A stretch of DNA of 19,609 bases from VBDM01 sp035637655 (GTDB taxonomy: Bacteria; Pseudomonadota; Gammaproteobacteria; Burkholderiales; SG8-39). Below the pieces are notes generated by a model. The model searched no databases. It was given only the letters and a program-made list of their open reading frames with translations, and had not been told where the DNA came from. The position numbers were made by a program, and so were the translations under genes. This document shows, in pieces, positions 1 to 7,165 of this stretch. Position 1 is the first letter of the stretch, and every line of letters starts with the position of its first letter. The DNA lies in assembly GCA_035637655.1 (NCBI GenBank), contig DASPWT010000181.1, forward strand, positions 1 to 19,609. The letters run 5' to 3'.

Positions 1-1321
1 GCTCCATGCGCATGAAGCGCGAGCCTTTCACAAGCATCGTGGTCCGCGACCGCAGCTCCCCTCGAGCCGCAGAGATCAAGTCCTCCACGGTGGCGAAGTG
101 TCGGGCCCCTTCTCCGAAAGCGGCGACGCAGGCGGAAGACAGCGCTCCGACGGCAAACAGACGGTCTACGCCGCGCTCGCGCGCGTAACGGCCGATCTCC
201 TGATGGAATTCCACCCCGCGCTCGCCCACCTCCGCCATGTCGCCGAGCAGGAGGACTTTCGCGCCGCCTTCCGCGGCAAGTACGTCGATCGCAGCGCGCA
301 CCGAATCCGGATTTGCGTTGTAGCTGTCGTCGATGACTTTCGTCCCCGAGGAAGCGGTCCGGCGCTGCATGCGTCCGCCGATCGGACGGAATGCCGCAAG
401 GCCCCGCGCGACCGCTTCTAGGCTTGCACCTGCGGCCAGGGCGCACGCGGCAGCGGCGAAGGCGTTCAGAACGTTGTGCCGGCCGTCGACATGGAGCTCG
501 ACCCTGGTCGCACCCTGCGGAGTGCGCAGATCTATCTCGCTTCCGAAATGCGCGAAGCGGTGGTGACCGCCCACCTGCGCAGGTTTCTCGAGTCCGAAGT
601 CCTGAACGCGCCTGCCCGCGAGAAGCTCACGCCAATAACCGGAGAATTCGTCGTCCGCATTGATCACGCCCGTGCCCCCCGGCCGCATCGCTGCGAATAC
701 CGCGCCGTGTTCACGCGCGACCTCCGCGACGCCCTTCATGAACTCCTGATGCTCGCGCTGGGCGTTGTTGATGAGCGCGACCGTCGGAGAGGCGATGGCG
801 GCGAGGGTGGCGGTTTCCCCCGGGTGATTGACCCCCAGCTCGACCACCGCTGCGCGATGGCTCCGGCGCAGTTTCAGCAACGTCAGCGGCAGGCCGATAT
901 CGTTGTTGAGGTTTCCCTCGGTCGCGAGCGCATGCGTCTCGCCGAAATGCTCGCGCAGGATCGCCGCGATCATCTCCTTGACCGTGGTCTTGCCGTTGGA
1001 GCCGATGACCACCACCAGCGGAATGTCGAAGCGCCCGCGCCAATGCGCGGCGAGCCGTCCGAGCGCGAGACGCGCGTTATCGACGACGAGAGACGGCAAG
1101 TCCCCCTGAGAAGCATCGGGTTCCTCGACGATTGCTGCGGCGGCCCCCCGTTCCTTTGCCGCCCCGATGAATCGGCGCCCGTCGAACCGCTCACCGCGCA
1201 GAGCGACGAACAGCGCGCCGCGCTCGAGCGTGCGGCTGTCGGTCGACACGGAATAGAAGCGGACATCGTCGCCGATGAGGCGCGCCCCGATTGCGGATGC
1301 GGCCTCGCGCAGGCTCATCAT
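1..1321 (-). CDS. murF: MurF, UDP-MurNAc-tripeptide--D-Ala-D-Ala ligase (C-terminus cut by window edge)
   Basis: Cytoplasmic ATP-dependent ligase that adds D-Ala-D-Ala to UDP-MurNAc-tripeptide, the last cytoplasmic step of the peptidoglycan stem peptide. The minus-strand frame is open from 1321 to the left edge, giving 440 residues. Visible landmarks are the N-terminal STDSRTL motif (about 26-32), the Mur ligase P-loop GSNGKTT (about 107-113), EGNLNND and ELGVNHPGE in the central domain, and DDSYNANPDS plus VKGSRFMRME in the C-terminal domain. MurF is normally about 450-460 residues, so only roughly the last 15-25 are missing. The start has two consecutive ATGs (1321 and 1318). The first overlaps the murE stop in an ATGA junction, so translation is probably coupled. 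Identity is secure; which of the two ATGs is used is not. Confidence 0.95.
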   Translation of the reverse strand, partial: MMSLREAASAIGARLIGDDVRFYSVSTDSRTLERGALFVALRGERFDGRRFIGAAKERGAAAAIVEEPDASQGDLPSLVVDNARLALGRLAAHWRGRFDIPLVVVIGSNGKTTVKEMIAAILREHFGETHALATEGNLNNDIGLPLTLLKLRRSHRAAVVELGVNHPGETATLAAIASPTVALINNAQREHQEFMKGVAEVAREHGAVFAAMRPGGTGVINADDEFSGYWRELLAGRRVQDFGLEKPAQVGGHHRFAHFGSEIDLRTPQGATRVELHVDGRHNVLNAFAAAACALAAGASLEAVARGLAAFRPIGGRMQRRTASSGTKVIDDSYNANPDSVRAAIDVLAAEGGAKVLLLGDMAEVGERGVEFHQEIGRYARERGVDRLFAVGALSSACVAAFGEGARHFATVEDLISAARGELRSRTTMLVKGSRFMRME

Positions 1322-2829
1322 CGGCCCCATCGCGCGAGCGCTTCTTCGGCTTCGAGCGTATCGGAGAAAGGCAGTCGCCGGCCGTCGATCTCCTGGTGGG
1401 TTTCGTGACCTTTTCCGGCGATGAGCACCACGTCATCGGCGCTCGCCGAGGCGATAGTGCGGGCGATCGCCGTTCGCCGATCCTCTACGGATTCGTGCGC
1501 AACGGGGATAGCTGCGGTGATTTCGGCGATGATGGCGGCAGGAACCTCGCCGCGCGGATTGTCGCTGGTCACCACGATCGAATCGGCGTGACGCGAAGCG
1601 ACCGCCCCCATCAGCGGCCGCTTGCCGCGATCGCGCTCGCCTCCGCAGCCGAACACGGCCACCAGGCGTCCGCCGCTCGCCCACGCAACGTCTTTCAGCG
1701 CGACCAGGGTCTTTTCCAGCGCGTCGGGCGTGTGGGCATAATCGACCACCACGAGAGGCTTACCCGCTCCGCCCAGCCGCTGCATGCGCCCCGCGACCGG
1801 TTGCAGGTCTGCAAGCGCGGCAGTGGCGCGCTCGAAAGGCACCCCGGAGACGAGCATCGTCGTGAGGACCCCCAGCAGATTGGACACGTTGAAGCGCCCA
1901 AGCAGGGCGCTTTCTATGCGCGTCTCGCCCCAGGAACTCTTGACATCGAAGGCGATCCCTTTCGGCGACACGTCGATCGCGTGCGCCTCGGCGTAGCGCT
2001 CGAGTCCCGCCCGGGCGGCGACTCCCGCGAAACAACTGTAGCCGGCGCGGTTGAGGCTGCGCCCGGCCAGCGCGCGAGCTATGTGCACCCCTTGCACGTC
2101 GTCCAGATTGAGCACGGCGTGCTTCAACTCAGGCGCTTCGAACAGGCTCTGCTTCGCGCGCGCGTAGTTCTCCATGTCGCCGTGATAGTCGAGGTGATCG
2201 CGCGAGAGATTGGTAAACAGCGCCGCCCCGAAAGCGACGCCGTTGACGCGCCCCTGCTCGAGGCCGATCGAGGTGACTTCCATCGCCACGCCCTGCGCCC
2301 CGGCGGCAAGCAGCCGTGCAAGCGAACGATGCAGCGCAACGGCGTCCGGCGTCGTGTTGGGTCCGGCATCGAGCTTGCCCCGCTCCTTGCTTCCGGATGG
2401 AGCCGGGAAGCCCGTGCCCAGAGTACCGATCACCGCGGTGCGCGCCCCGCAGGCGCCGCACGCCTGGGCAATCCAGTGGGTGCACGAGGTCTTGCCGTTG
2501 GTCCCGGTCACGCCCATCGTCCAGAGCTTCTCCGAGGGACGCCCGTAGATCTCGTGCGCAAGACGGCCGGCGAGCCCGCGCAGGTTGTCGACTCCGAGGT
2601 TGGGCACGCGCCAGGCGCTGTTCCATTCGAAGCCTTCGCTTTCCCACAGAACGGCGGCGGCGCCGCGCTCGAGCGCGCTCGGGATGAAGTCGCGCCCGTC
2701 GTGGCGCGCCCCTGGGTAGGCGAGAAACACTTCCCCCGCGGCCAGAGTCCGGCTGTCCACGGCAAGGTCCGTCATGCGCGCTCCTTGCGCAACGAGTCGC
2801 TTCCGGATGTGCTCGACTTGATCTCGCAC
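1318..2829 (-). CDS. murE: MurE, UDP-MurNAc-L-Ala-D-Glu--meso-diaminopimelate ligase
   Basis: Adds the third amino acid to the peptidoglycan precursor in the cytoplasm. About 503 residues, the usual family length. Landmarks are VDSRTL near residue 24, P-loop GTNGKTS near 109-115, the NTTPD substrate loop near 157, HLDYHGDMENYARAK with the lysine expected to be carbamylated near 225, VDYAHTPDA near 361, and DNPR near 422. DNPR is the established signature for meso-diaminopimelate rather than lysine, fitting a Gram-negative. I chose the GTG at 2829 because MurE needs the helix before VDSRTL; the first ATG (2775) would remove it. This start lies 2 bases after the ftsI stop, with AAGGAAA upstream. 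The frame stays open up to 3462 inside ftsI, but that extension is spurious. Confidence 0.95.
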   Translation of the reverse strand: MRDQVEHIRKRLVAQGARMTDLAVDSRTLAAGEVFLAYPGARHDGRDFIPSALERGAAAVLWESEGFEWNSAWRVPNLGVDNLRGLAGRLAHEIYGRPSEKLWTMGVTGTNGKTSCTHWIAQACGACGARTAVIGTLGTGFPAPSGSKERGKLDAGPNTTPDAVALHRSLARLLAAGAQGVAMEVTSIGLEQGRVNGVAFGAALFTNLSRDHLDYHGDMENYARAKQSLFEAPELKHAVLNLDDVQGVHIARALAGRSLNRAGYSCFAGVAARAGLERYAEAHAIDVSPKGIAFDVKSSWGETRIESALLGRFNVSNLLGVLTTMLVSGVPFERATAALADLQPVAGRMQRLGGAGKPLVVVDYAHTPDALEKTLVALKDVAWASGGRLVAVFGCGGERDRGKRPLMGAVASRHADSIVVTSDNPRGEVPAAIIAEITAAIPVAHESVEDRRTAIARTIASASADDVVLIAGKGHETHQEIDGRRLPFSDTLEAEEALARWGR

Positions 2830-2831
2830 AC

Positions 2832-4562
2832 TTAAACGCTTTCCTTCACTTCCTCGCCTTCGGGGGGCAGCTCGATCGGCTGCATCGGCCCGTCGAGGGG
2901 CACGTCGAGCACCCGCAACGCCCCCGCCATCACCTGTGCAAACACCGGCGCCGCCACGCTCCCGCCGTAATACCGGCCGGCCGAGGGCTCGTCGATCATC
3001 ACCGCGATCACGAGGCGCGGGCGCGAGGCAGGTGCGAATCCGACGAACGAGGACACGTACTTGTCGCCGGCATAGGTGCCGTTTTCCTGCTTGTGGGCGG
3101 TGCCCGTCTTTCCGGCAACGCGATAGCCCATGATCTGCGCGCGGGGCGCGGTGCCGCTCCGATTGACCGCCATCTCGAGCATCGCGCGAACCGCGGCCGC
3201 GGTCTTGGGAGCCATCACGCGACGCGCAGCGGGAGGGATGTCCACGCGGAGCAGGGAGAGCGGAACCAGCTCCCCGTCGCGGGCGAACACGCTGTAGGCG
3301 CGCGCGAGCTGAACCAGCGAGACCGATATGCCGTGCCCGTAGGACATCGTCGCCTGCTCGATCGGTCGCCAGCTCCGGTACGGCCGCAGCTTTCCGGCAG
3401 CCTCTCCGGGAAAACCCAGGCCGGGCGCCGCGCCGAAGCCCACGTCCCGGAACATTTCCCACATCGACTCGGCGGAGAGGGCGAGCGCAATCTTCGCCGC
3501 ACCGACGTTGGAGGACTTCTGGATGACCTGTGCCACCGTGAGCGAGCGCTCGAAATGGGCGTCGTGGATGGTGGCCGCGCCTATGCTCAAGCTTCCCGGC
3601 GCGATCTGGATCACGGAATCCGGCCTTACCCGCCCCCCTTCCAGAGCGAGCGCGACGGTGAAGGGTTTGAGCGTCGAACCGGGTTCGAAAATATCGGTCA
3701 GGGTGCGGTTGCGGAGTTGTGCGCCGGCGAGCTTGTTGCGATTGTTCGGGTTGTATGTCGGAAAATTCGCCAGTGCGAGCAGCTCGCCCGTGTCGACATC
3801 GAGCACGACGACGCCGCCCGCTTTCGCCCGGTGCTGAGCGACCGCGGCTTTCAACTGGCTGAATGCGAGGTTCTGGATGCGGGCATCCAGAGCCAGAGCG
3901 AGGTCGTTGCCGTCCTGCGCGGCCTTGATCGACTCGACGTCCTCGACCGTCTGGCCGAGACGGTCCTTGATCACTCGGCGGCTGCCGGGCTTGCCGGCGA
4001 GCCGGTCCTGAAACGCGATCTCGACGCCCTCCTGGCCGATGTCGTCCGCGCCGGTGAAGCCGAGCACGTGCGCAGTGACTTCGCCGCTCGGGTAATAGCG
4101 CCGGTACTCGCGGTTCTCGAACAGTCCGGGGATGTGCAGGCCCGCAACGCGTTCGGCGACCTCCGGCGGGATCTGCCGCTTCAGGAAAACGAAATCCCGG
4201 CCTGCGTCGGCGAGGCGTTTCTCGATTTCCCCCAGCGACATCTCGAGCAATGCCGCCAGATGTCCAAGCTGCCGTTCGCTCGGATGCACTTCGCCCGGAA
4301 TCGCCCAGATCGATTTCACTGGAGTGCTGATGGCGAGTGCTTCGCCGTTGCGGTCGAGGATGCGGCCGCGATTTGCCGGGATTTCGATAACCCGGCTATA
4401 GCGCGACTCGCCTTTCGCCTGCAGAAAATCGTTGTTCAGGCCCTGTAGGTAGACGGCGCGGCCAAACAGCAGGGCAAAGCATGCAATGAAGACGTAGAGT
4501 AGGAGTCTCGAGCGCCAAGTAGGCAGAGTGAGCGCGAGAACCGGACTGGCGGCGAAATTCAT
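2832..4562 (-). CDS. ftsI: FtsI (PBP3), division-specific peptidoglycan D,D-transpeptidase
   Basis: Class B penicillin-binding protein that cross-links septal peptidoglycan on the periplasmic side as part of the divisome. 576 residues. A single membrane segment (about 19-38) follows a short cytoplasmic tail. The PBP dimerisation domain begins around EIPANRGRILDRNG (60-73). The transpeptidase domain has all three motifs: SxxK as S296-T-L-K299, SxN as S350-S-N352, and KTG at 485-487. The ATG at 4562 overlaps the ftsL stop in ATGA. A longer reading up to 4862 only runs through ftsL in another frame and would place a basic, low-complexity leader before the membrane anchor. The C-terminus is acidic and no PASTA domain is seen, as usual for Gram-negative FtsI. 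Confidence 0.96.
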   Translation of the reverse strand: MNFAASPVLALTLPTWRSRLLLYVFIACFALLFGRAVYLQGLNNDFLQAKGESRYSRVIEIPANRGRILDRNGEALAISTPVKSIWAIPGEVHPSERQLGHLAALLEMSLGEIEKRLADAGRDFVFLKRQIPPEVAERVAGLHIPGLFENREYRRYYPSGEVTAHVLGFTGADDIGQEGVEIAFQDRLAGKPGSRRVIKDRLGQTVEDVESIKAAQDGNDLALALDARIQNLAFSQLKAAVAQHRAKAGGVVVLDVDTGELLALANFPTYNPNNRNKLAGAQLRNRTLTDIFEPGSTLKPFTVALALEGGRVRPDSVIQIAPGSLSIGAATIHDAHFERSLTVAQVIQKSSNVGAAKIALALSAESMWEMFRDVGFGAAPGLGFPGEAAGKLRPYRSWRPIEQATMSYGHGISVSLVQLARAYSVFARDGELVPLSLLRVDIPPAARRVMAPKTAAAVRAMLEMAVNRSGTAPRAQIMGYRVAGKTGTAHKQENGTYAGDKYVSSFVGFAPASRPRLVIAVMIDEPSAGRYYGGSVAAPVFAQVMAGALRVLDVPLDGPMQPIELPPEGEEVKESV

Positions 4563-4834
4563 TTCGCCGCCTCCTGCGGCCGTACGATCTGGAGGCGTTT
4601 CGCGTCGGGGACACGCATGTGCAGCTGACGGCTGGCGATGCGTTCGACGCGTGCGTGCACCGCCCACGTGCTTGCTTCGAGCTGCAGCTGACCGTATTCG
4701 ACTCCGAGCTGGCGTGAACGTTCCTGCTCCTGCTCGAGTTCGGCGAAAAGCTTGCGTGCCCGGTGCTGCGAGGTCACCAAGCCCAGTGCGCAGGCGGTCA
4801 GCACAAGTACAAGGAGCAGGTTCAAGCGAGTCAT
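4559..4834 (-). CDS. ftsL: FtsL, divisome bitopic membrane protein
   Basis: Small division protein (91 residues) that with FtsB and FtsQ recruits and activates FtsW/FtsI at the septum. The sequence shows a short N-terminus, one membrane segment (about residues 3-22, rich in Leu, Val and Ala), then a charged periplasmic helix (about 23-60) with heptad-like character and EQEQ-type repeats, as expected for the coiled coil that pairs with FtsB. Sequence conservation in FtsL is low, so the call rests on size, topology and its position between rsmH and ftsI. Both ends are ATGA overlaps with the neighbours (start 4834 with the rsmH stop; stop 4559 with the ftsI start), indicating translational coupling. 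Confidence 0.9.
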   Translation of the reverse strand: MTRLNLLLVLVLTACALGLVTSQHRARKLFAELEQEQERSRQLGVEYGQLQLEASTWAVHARVERIASRQLHMRVPDAKRLQIVRPQEAAK

Positions 4835-5772
4835 GGCGGGCCTGCGGGAAGTTTTTCGGCAACGCGCAGCACCGCGCTCCTCGCGCGGGGATTGGCCCTG
4901 ACTTCCTCGGCGCCGGGCCTTGTCGGCCGACCGATGATGCGCAGCTTCGGAGGCGGCAGCTCCCGGGCTCTTACCGGCAGACGCTCGGGCAAGGCCGGCC
5001 GCGCGGCGCCGCGCATGAAGTTCTTTACGATGCGGTCTTCGAATGAATGGAAGCTGATCACGGCGAGGCGTCCACGGAAATTGAGCGCGGTGAGCGCTTG
5101 CGGCAGCGCTAGCGACAATTCCTCAAGCTCCTGATTGACGTGAATCCGTAGAGCTTGAAACGTCCGCGTCGCCGGATCCTGCCCCGGTTCACGCGTCCGG
5201 ACGGCCGCAGCCACGAGAGCGGCAAGTTCCCCGGTCCGCCGGACGGGCCCTCTTCGCCTAGCAGCAACAATCGCCTTTGCAATCTGTTTAGCAAACCGTT
5301 CTTCGCCATAGCCGCTCAACACCTCCCTGATCTCGGCCTCGTCCGCCTGTTCGAGCCACTCGAACGCGCTCTGGCCCCGCGTCGGGTCCATGCGCATGTC
5401 GAGCGGTCCGTCAGCCCGGAAGCTGAAGCCGCGCCGCGGGTCGTCGAGCTGAGGCGAGGACATGCCCAGATCGAACAGCACCCCATCGACACCGCCCGCG
5501 CGCAGCGCATCTAGCGTCGCCTGCAACTCGCTGAAGCGCGCATGGACCGGCGTAAAGCGCGAGTCGCACAACTCGCGCGCAGCCACGATCGCCTCCGGAT
5601 CCCGGTCCATTCCGATCAGCCGTCCGTGCGGACCGAGCCGCTCCAAAATCAGCCGGCCGTGACCGCCTCTGCCGAATGTCGCGTCGACGAACGTGCCGTC
5701 GCGCCTTGATTCGATCGCGAGCGCATCGACTGCCGGGCGGAGGAGAACGGGGAGGTGTGCACCGGCGCTCAC
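4831..5772 (-). CDS. rsmH: RsmH (MraW), 16S rRNA m4C1402 methyltransferase
   Basis: S-adenosylmethionine-dependent methyltransferase that N4-methylates C1402 of 16S rRNA in the ribosomal P site. 313 residues, the normal length. The SAM-binding Rossmann elements are visible: VDATFGRGGHG (about 29-39), MDRDP (55-59) and FDLGMSSPQLD (about 100-110), followed by RGFSF and DMRMD. The late family motif SFHSFEDRIVK near residue 240 is also present. The ATG at 5772 overlaps the mraZ stop and the stop overlaps the ftsL start, both as ATGA. Second gene of the dcw operon, so expected to be co-regulated from the mraZ promoter. Confidence 0.96.
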   Translation of the reverse strand: MSAGAHLPVLLRPAVDALAIESRRDGTFVDATFGRGGHGRLILERLGPHGRLIGMDRDPEAIVAARELCDSRFTPVHARFSELQATLDALRAGGVDGVLFDLGMSSPQLDDPRRGFSFRADGPLDMRMDPTRGQSAFEWLEQADEAEIREVLSGYGEERFAKQIAKAIVAARRRGPVRRTGELAALVAAAVRTREPGQDPATRTFQALRIHVNQELEELSLALPQALTALNFRGRLAVISFHSFEDRIVKNFMRGAARPALPERLPVRARELPPPKLRIIGRPTRPGAEEVRANPRARSAVLRVAEKLPAGPP

Positions 5773-6212
5773 AGGGAAAAGTTTTCGGTGCCCGGGGGCG
5801 GGTTAGTGCCCACTTGCGCGAGACCCCGTGCAAGTCGCTCGTCCCACGCCGCAATGTCCCAGATCTCGAAGTGGCTCCCCTGCCCCACCAGCATCACGTC
5901 CTTTTTCAGCCCGGCGAATTTGCGCAGCGCGGGCGACACGAGGATGCGCCCTTGAGCGTCGAGCTCCAGCTCTTCGGCGAAGCCGACCAGCAGCCGTTGC
6001 CACCAACGCGCCTGTTCGTTGAAGCTGGAGAGCGCCTGAACTTTGGCGCCGATCGGTTCCCAGGCGACGCGTGGATAAAGGAGCAAACAGCTATCGGGGT
6101 GGGCGGTGAGAACCACCGCGCGCCCTCCCGATAACAAGGCGTCCCGATACCGGGTCGGCACGGTAAGCCTTCCCTTGGCGTCGAGACTCAGCTCTGTCGC
6201 CCCCTGAAACAA
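5769..6212 (-). CDS. mraZ: MraZ, DNA-binding repressor of the dcw operon
   Basis: Transcription factor of the SpoVT/AbrB-like (swapped-hairpin) fold that in E. coli represses its own mra/dcw promoter. 147 residues with the two tandem MraZ motifs: DAKGR at 11-15 and DAQGR at 85-89. The family opening MFxGA is present. The start codon is TTG at 6212, preceded by AAGGGGG four bases upstream; no ATG or GTG gives the conserved N-terminus. The stop overlaps the rsmH start. Upstream are four GTGGN-like repeats with 10-bp spacing, the expected binding site for this protein, so autoregulation is well supported. The tail after about residue 133 is proline-rich and poorly conserved in the family. Confidence 0.95.
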   Translation of the reverse strand: MFQGATELSLDAKGRLTVPTRYRDALLSGGRAVVLTAHPDSCLLLYPRVAWEPIGAKVQALSSFNEQARWWQRLLVGFAEELELDAQGRILVSPALRKFAGLKKDVMLVGQGSHFEIWDIAAWDERLARGLAQVGTNPPPGTENFSL

Positions 6213-6241
6213 CGGTCCCCCTTCGAGTGGCGAAATGGAAC

Positions 6242-6276
6242 GCCACAGTTCCCCACTAAAATCTACTTCCTACCAC
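6242..6276 (-). promoter_or_regulatory. MraZ operator: four GTGGN-type boxes at 10-bp intervals
   Basis: Read on the minus strand, the boxes are GTGGT (6272-6276), GTAGA (6262-6266, degenerate), GTGGG (6252-6256) and GTGGC (6242-6246), each separated by exactly 5 bases. MraZ in E. coli is known to bind tandem TGGGN boxes separated by 5 nt. The first box overlaps the last two bases of the predicted -10 element and the others cover the expected start of transcription. Bound MraZ would therefore block initiation. Confidence 0.8.
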
Positions 6277-6303
6277 TCTAGAGGAAACAGAGGAGGCGGT
6301 CAA
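6275..6303 (-). promoter_or_regulatory. Predicted sigma70 promoter of the mraZ-dcw operon
   Basis: On the minus strand: -35 TTGACC (6298-6303, 5/6 consensus), 17-base spacer, -10 TAGAGT (6275-6280, 4/6). Predicted transcription start is near 6268, giving a leader of about 55 nt before the TTG start of mraZ. An A/T run (AAAAATTT on the minus strand, around 6318-6326) lies upstream of the -35 and could act as an UP-like element. Predicted from sequence only. Confidence 0.6.
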
Positions 6304-6364
6304 GCCTGAGATTGACGAAATTTTTAGCTACAACAGAGACTTAAGAGGACTTTCCGAGAATCTG

Positions 6365-6400
6365 CTTGATATAAAATAAAGATAAATAAATTAATATGTT
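6365..6400. other. Very AT-rich tract in the mraZ upstream gap
   Basis: The segment 6371-6400 has only two G/C bases in 30, and 6361-6420 is about 22% GC, while the flanking genes are strongly GC-rich. It lies about 65-95 bp behind the dcw promoter and contains no open frame of interest. The whole gap 6304-6504 shows no gene. No clear DnaA box or long inverted repeat was seen in the tract; it could be a nucleoid-protein binding site or simply non-coding sequence. Confidence 0.6.
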
Positions 6401-6465
6401 ACCGTGAAAACTGAATGTAATACATTAGGAAATCAGAGGGTTCCGATGGAAAAGTTTGGGAGTCC

Positions 6466-6497
6466 ACCCTGCTAGAGGGTCGGGCCCACCTCGCCCG
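6466..6497 (-). terminator. Tandem short hairpins downstream of the 6505-7047 gene
   Basis: Two small inverted repeats lie just past the stop of the minus-strand gene: CGGGC/GCCCG (6481-6485 with 6493-6497) and ACCCT/AGGGT (6466-6470 with 6476-6480). Neither is followed by a good T-run on the minus strand; only weak T-rich sequence (CTTTTCC) appears about 15 bases further on. It may contribute to transcript ending, but it is a weak candidate. Confidence 0.25.
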
Positions 6498-6504
6498 GCA
6501 ACTT

Positions 6505-7047
6505 CTAATGCAGGTGTTTTTTTCCGGAGACGCCGCCAGGACGAACCTGAGTGCGGTCCTGCGGCCCCTCGGCGGCGCGGCGGGCGAACAGCTGGTTGAC
6601 GAGGGCGGTCACCTCGCCGATCTCGGCGTCGCCGAAGTGGCGCGCGAGAAGCGCCGAAAGGTCGTCGATCATGCGTCGCTTTTGCATATCGCGGATCGAC
6701 TCGGGCGTCGGGCCGACGAACACCCAGCTGTGCTCGTCCTGACCGTCCTCCTGGTAGTAGCTCACCTCGACCGCCGCCGCCTCCTCGGAGTAGGGCGACA
6801 GCGATTCGAATGCTCCTTCGAGCGAATGCTGGAAATTGCGCCCGACATATCCGGTCCAGCAGATGTCGAGCGAGCGCCGACGCCTGTCGAACACGATGCC
6901 GGGCTCGTCCTGATGGGCGCTGCGCGCATCGGCGAGACCGTCCACGTCGACGTAGTCGAACCAGTGTCTGAGCGCCAGTTCGATGTCCGTCTGGCTGACG
7001 CCGCTTTTCAACAACACCGTGCCGTGAACGTGAACTTCAGTATGCAT
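6505..7047 (-). CDS. Conserved hypothetical protein (betaproteobacterial family, possibly DUF6806)
   Basis: 180-residue protein, no signal peptide or membrane segment, acidic overall. It opens with a beta-strand-like ELHVHGT-type stretch (here EVHVHGT, residues 4-10), has DEPGIVFD (47-54) and CWTGYVGRNF (about 63-72), then a WVFVGPTPESIRDMQ stretch (about 108-122), and ends in basic residues and KHLH. I recognise this architecture (HVHGT, EPGI.FD, FVGPTP, RHF, C-terminal HLH) from uncharacterised proteins of Burkholderia/Ralstonia-type genomes. The DUF6806 assignment is from memory and uncertain. No function is known to me. The ATG at 7047 has GGGGG seven bases upstream. It is divergent from the NYN gene and has its own predicted promoter. 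Confidence 0.75.
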   Translation of the reverse strand: MHTEVHVHGTVLLKSGVSQTDIELALRHWFDYVDVDGLADARSAHQDEPGIVFDRRRRSLDICWTGYVGRNFQHSLEGAFESLSPYSEEAAAVEVSYYQEDGQDEHSWVFVGPTPESIRDMQKRRMIDDLSALLARHFGDAEIGEVTALVNQLFARRAAEGPQDRTQVRPGGVSGKKHLH

Positions 7048-7068
7048 TGCTTGCCCCCGGAAACACTG

Positions 7069-7097
7069 ATGCTAGTCCGAGAAACCCGGGACTTCAA
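7069..7097 (-). promoter_or_regulatory. Predicted promoter of the 6505-7047 gene
   Basis: Minus strand: -35 TTGAAG (7092-7097), 17-base spacer, -10 TAGCAT (7069-7074), each 4/6 to consensus, about 20 bp before the ATG at 7047. The leader would be very short, roughly 14-16 nt, but still contains the GGGGG ribosome-binding sequence. Sequence match only. Confidence 0.35.
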
Positions 7098-7127
7098 CCC
7101 TTTCCGGCCATAGTCTGGACGGGGGAA

Positions 7128-7136
7128 TGGGATAAT
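7128..7136 (+). promoter_or_regulatory. Predicted extended -10 promoter of the NYN gene
   Basis: TGG immediately followed by GATAAT (7131-7136, 5/6 to TATAAT) makes a TGn extended -10 element. No convincing -35 is found at 16-18 bp. Transcription would start near 7143, giving a leader of about 23 nt with AAGGA ahead of the ATG at 7166. Confidence 0.45.
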
Positions 7137-7165
7137 ACCGCCTCCGCTATGCCCAAGGAACCGAA

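Noticed and set aside
1291..2835. A 514-codon open frame on the plus strand, opposite murE
   Set aside because: It is the antisense of a certain murE gene; high third-position GC keeps antisense frames open. The translation is Arg/Gly/Ala-rich with no recognisable domain.
2830..3462. A longer murE reading frame starting in ftsI
   Set aside because: The extension is the out-of-frame shadow of ftsI. The GTG at 2829 gives the normal MurE N-terminus and length.
3093..4448. A 451-codon plus-strand frame opposite ftsI
   Set aside because: Antisense of all three PBP motifs of ftsI, no ribosome-binding site, no family resemblance.
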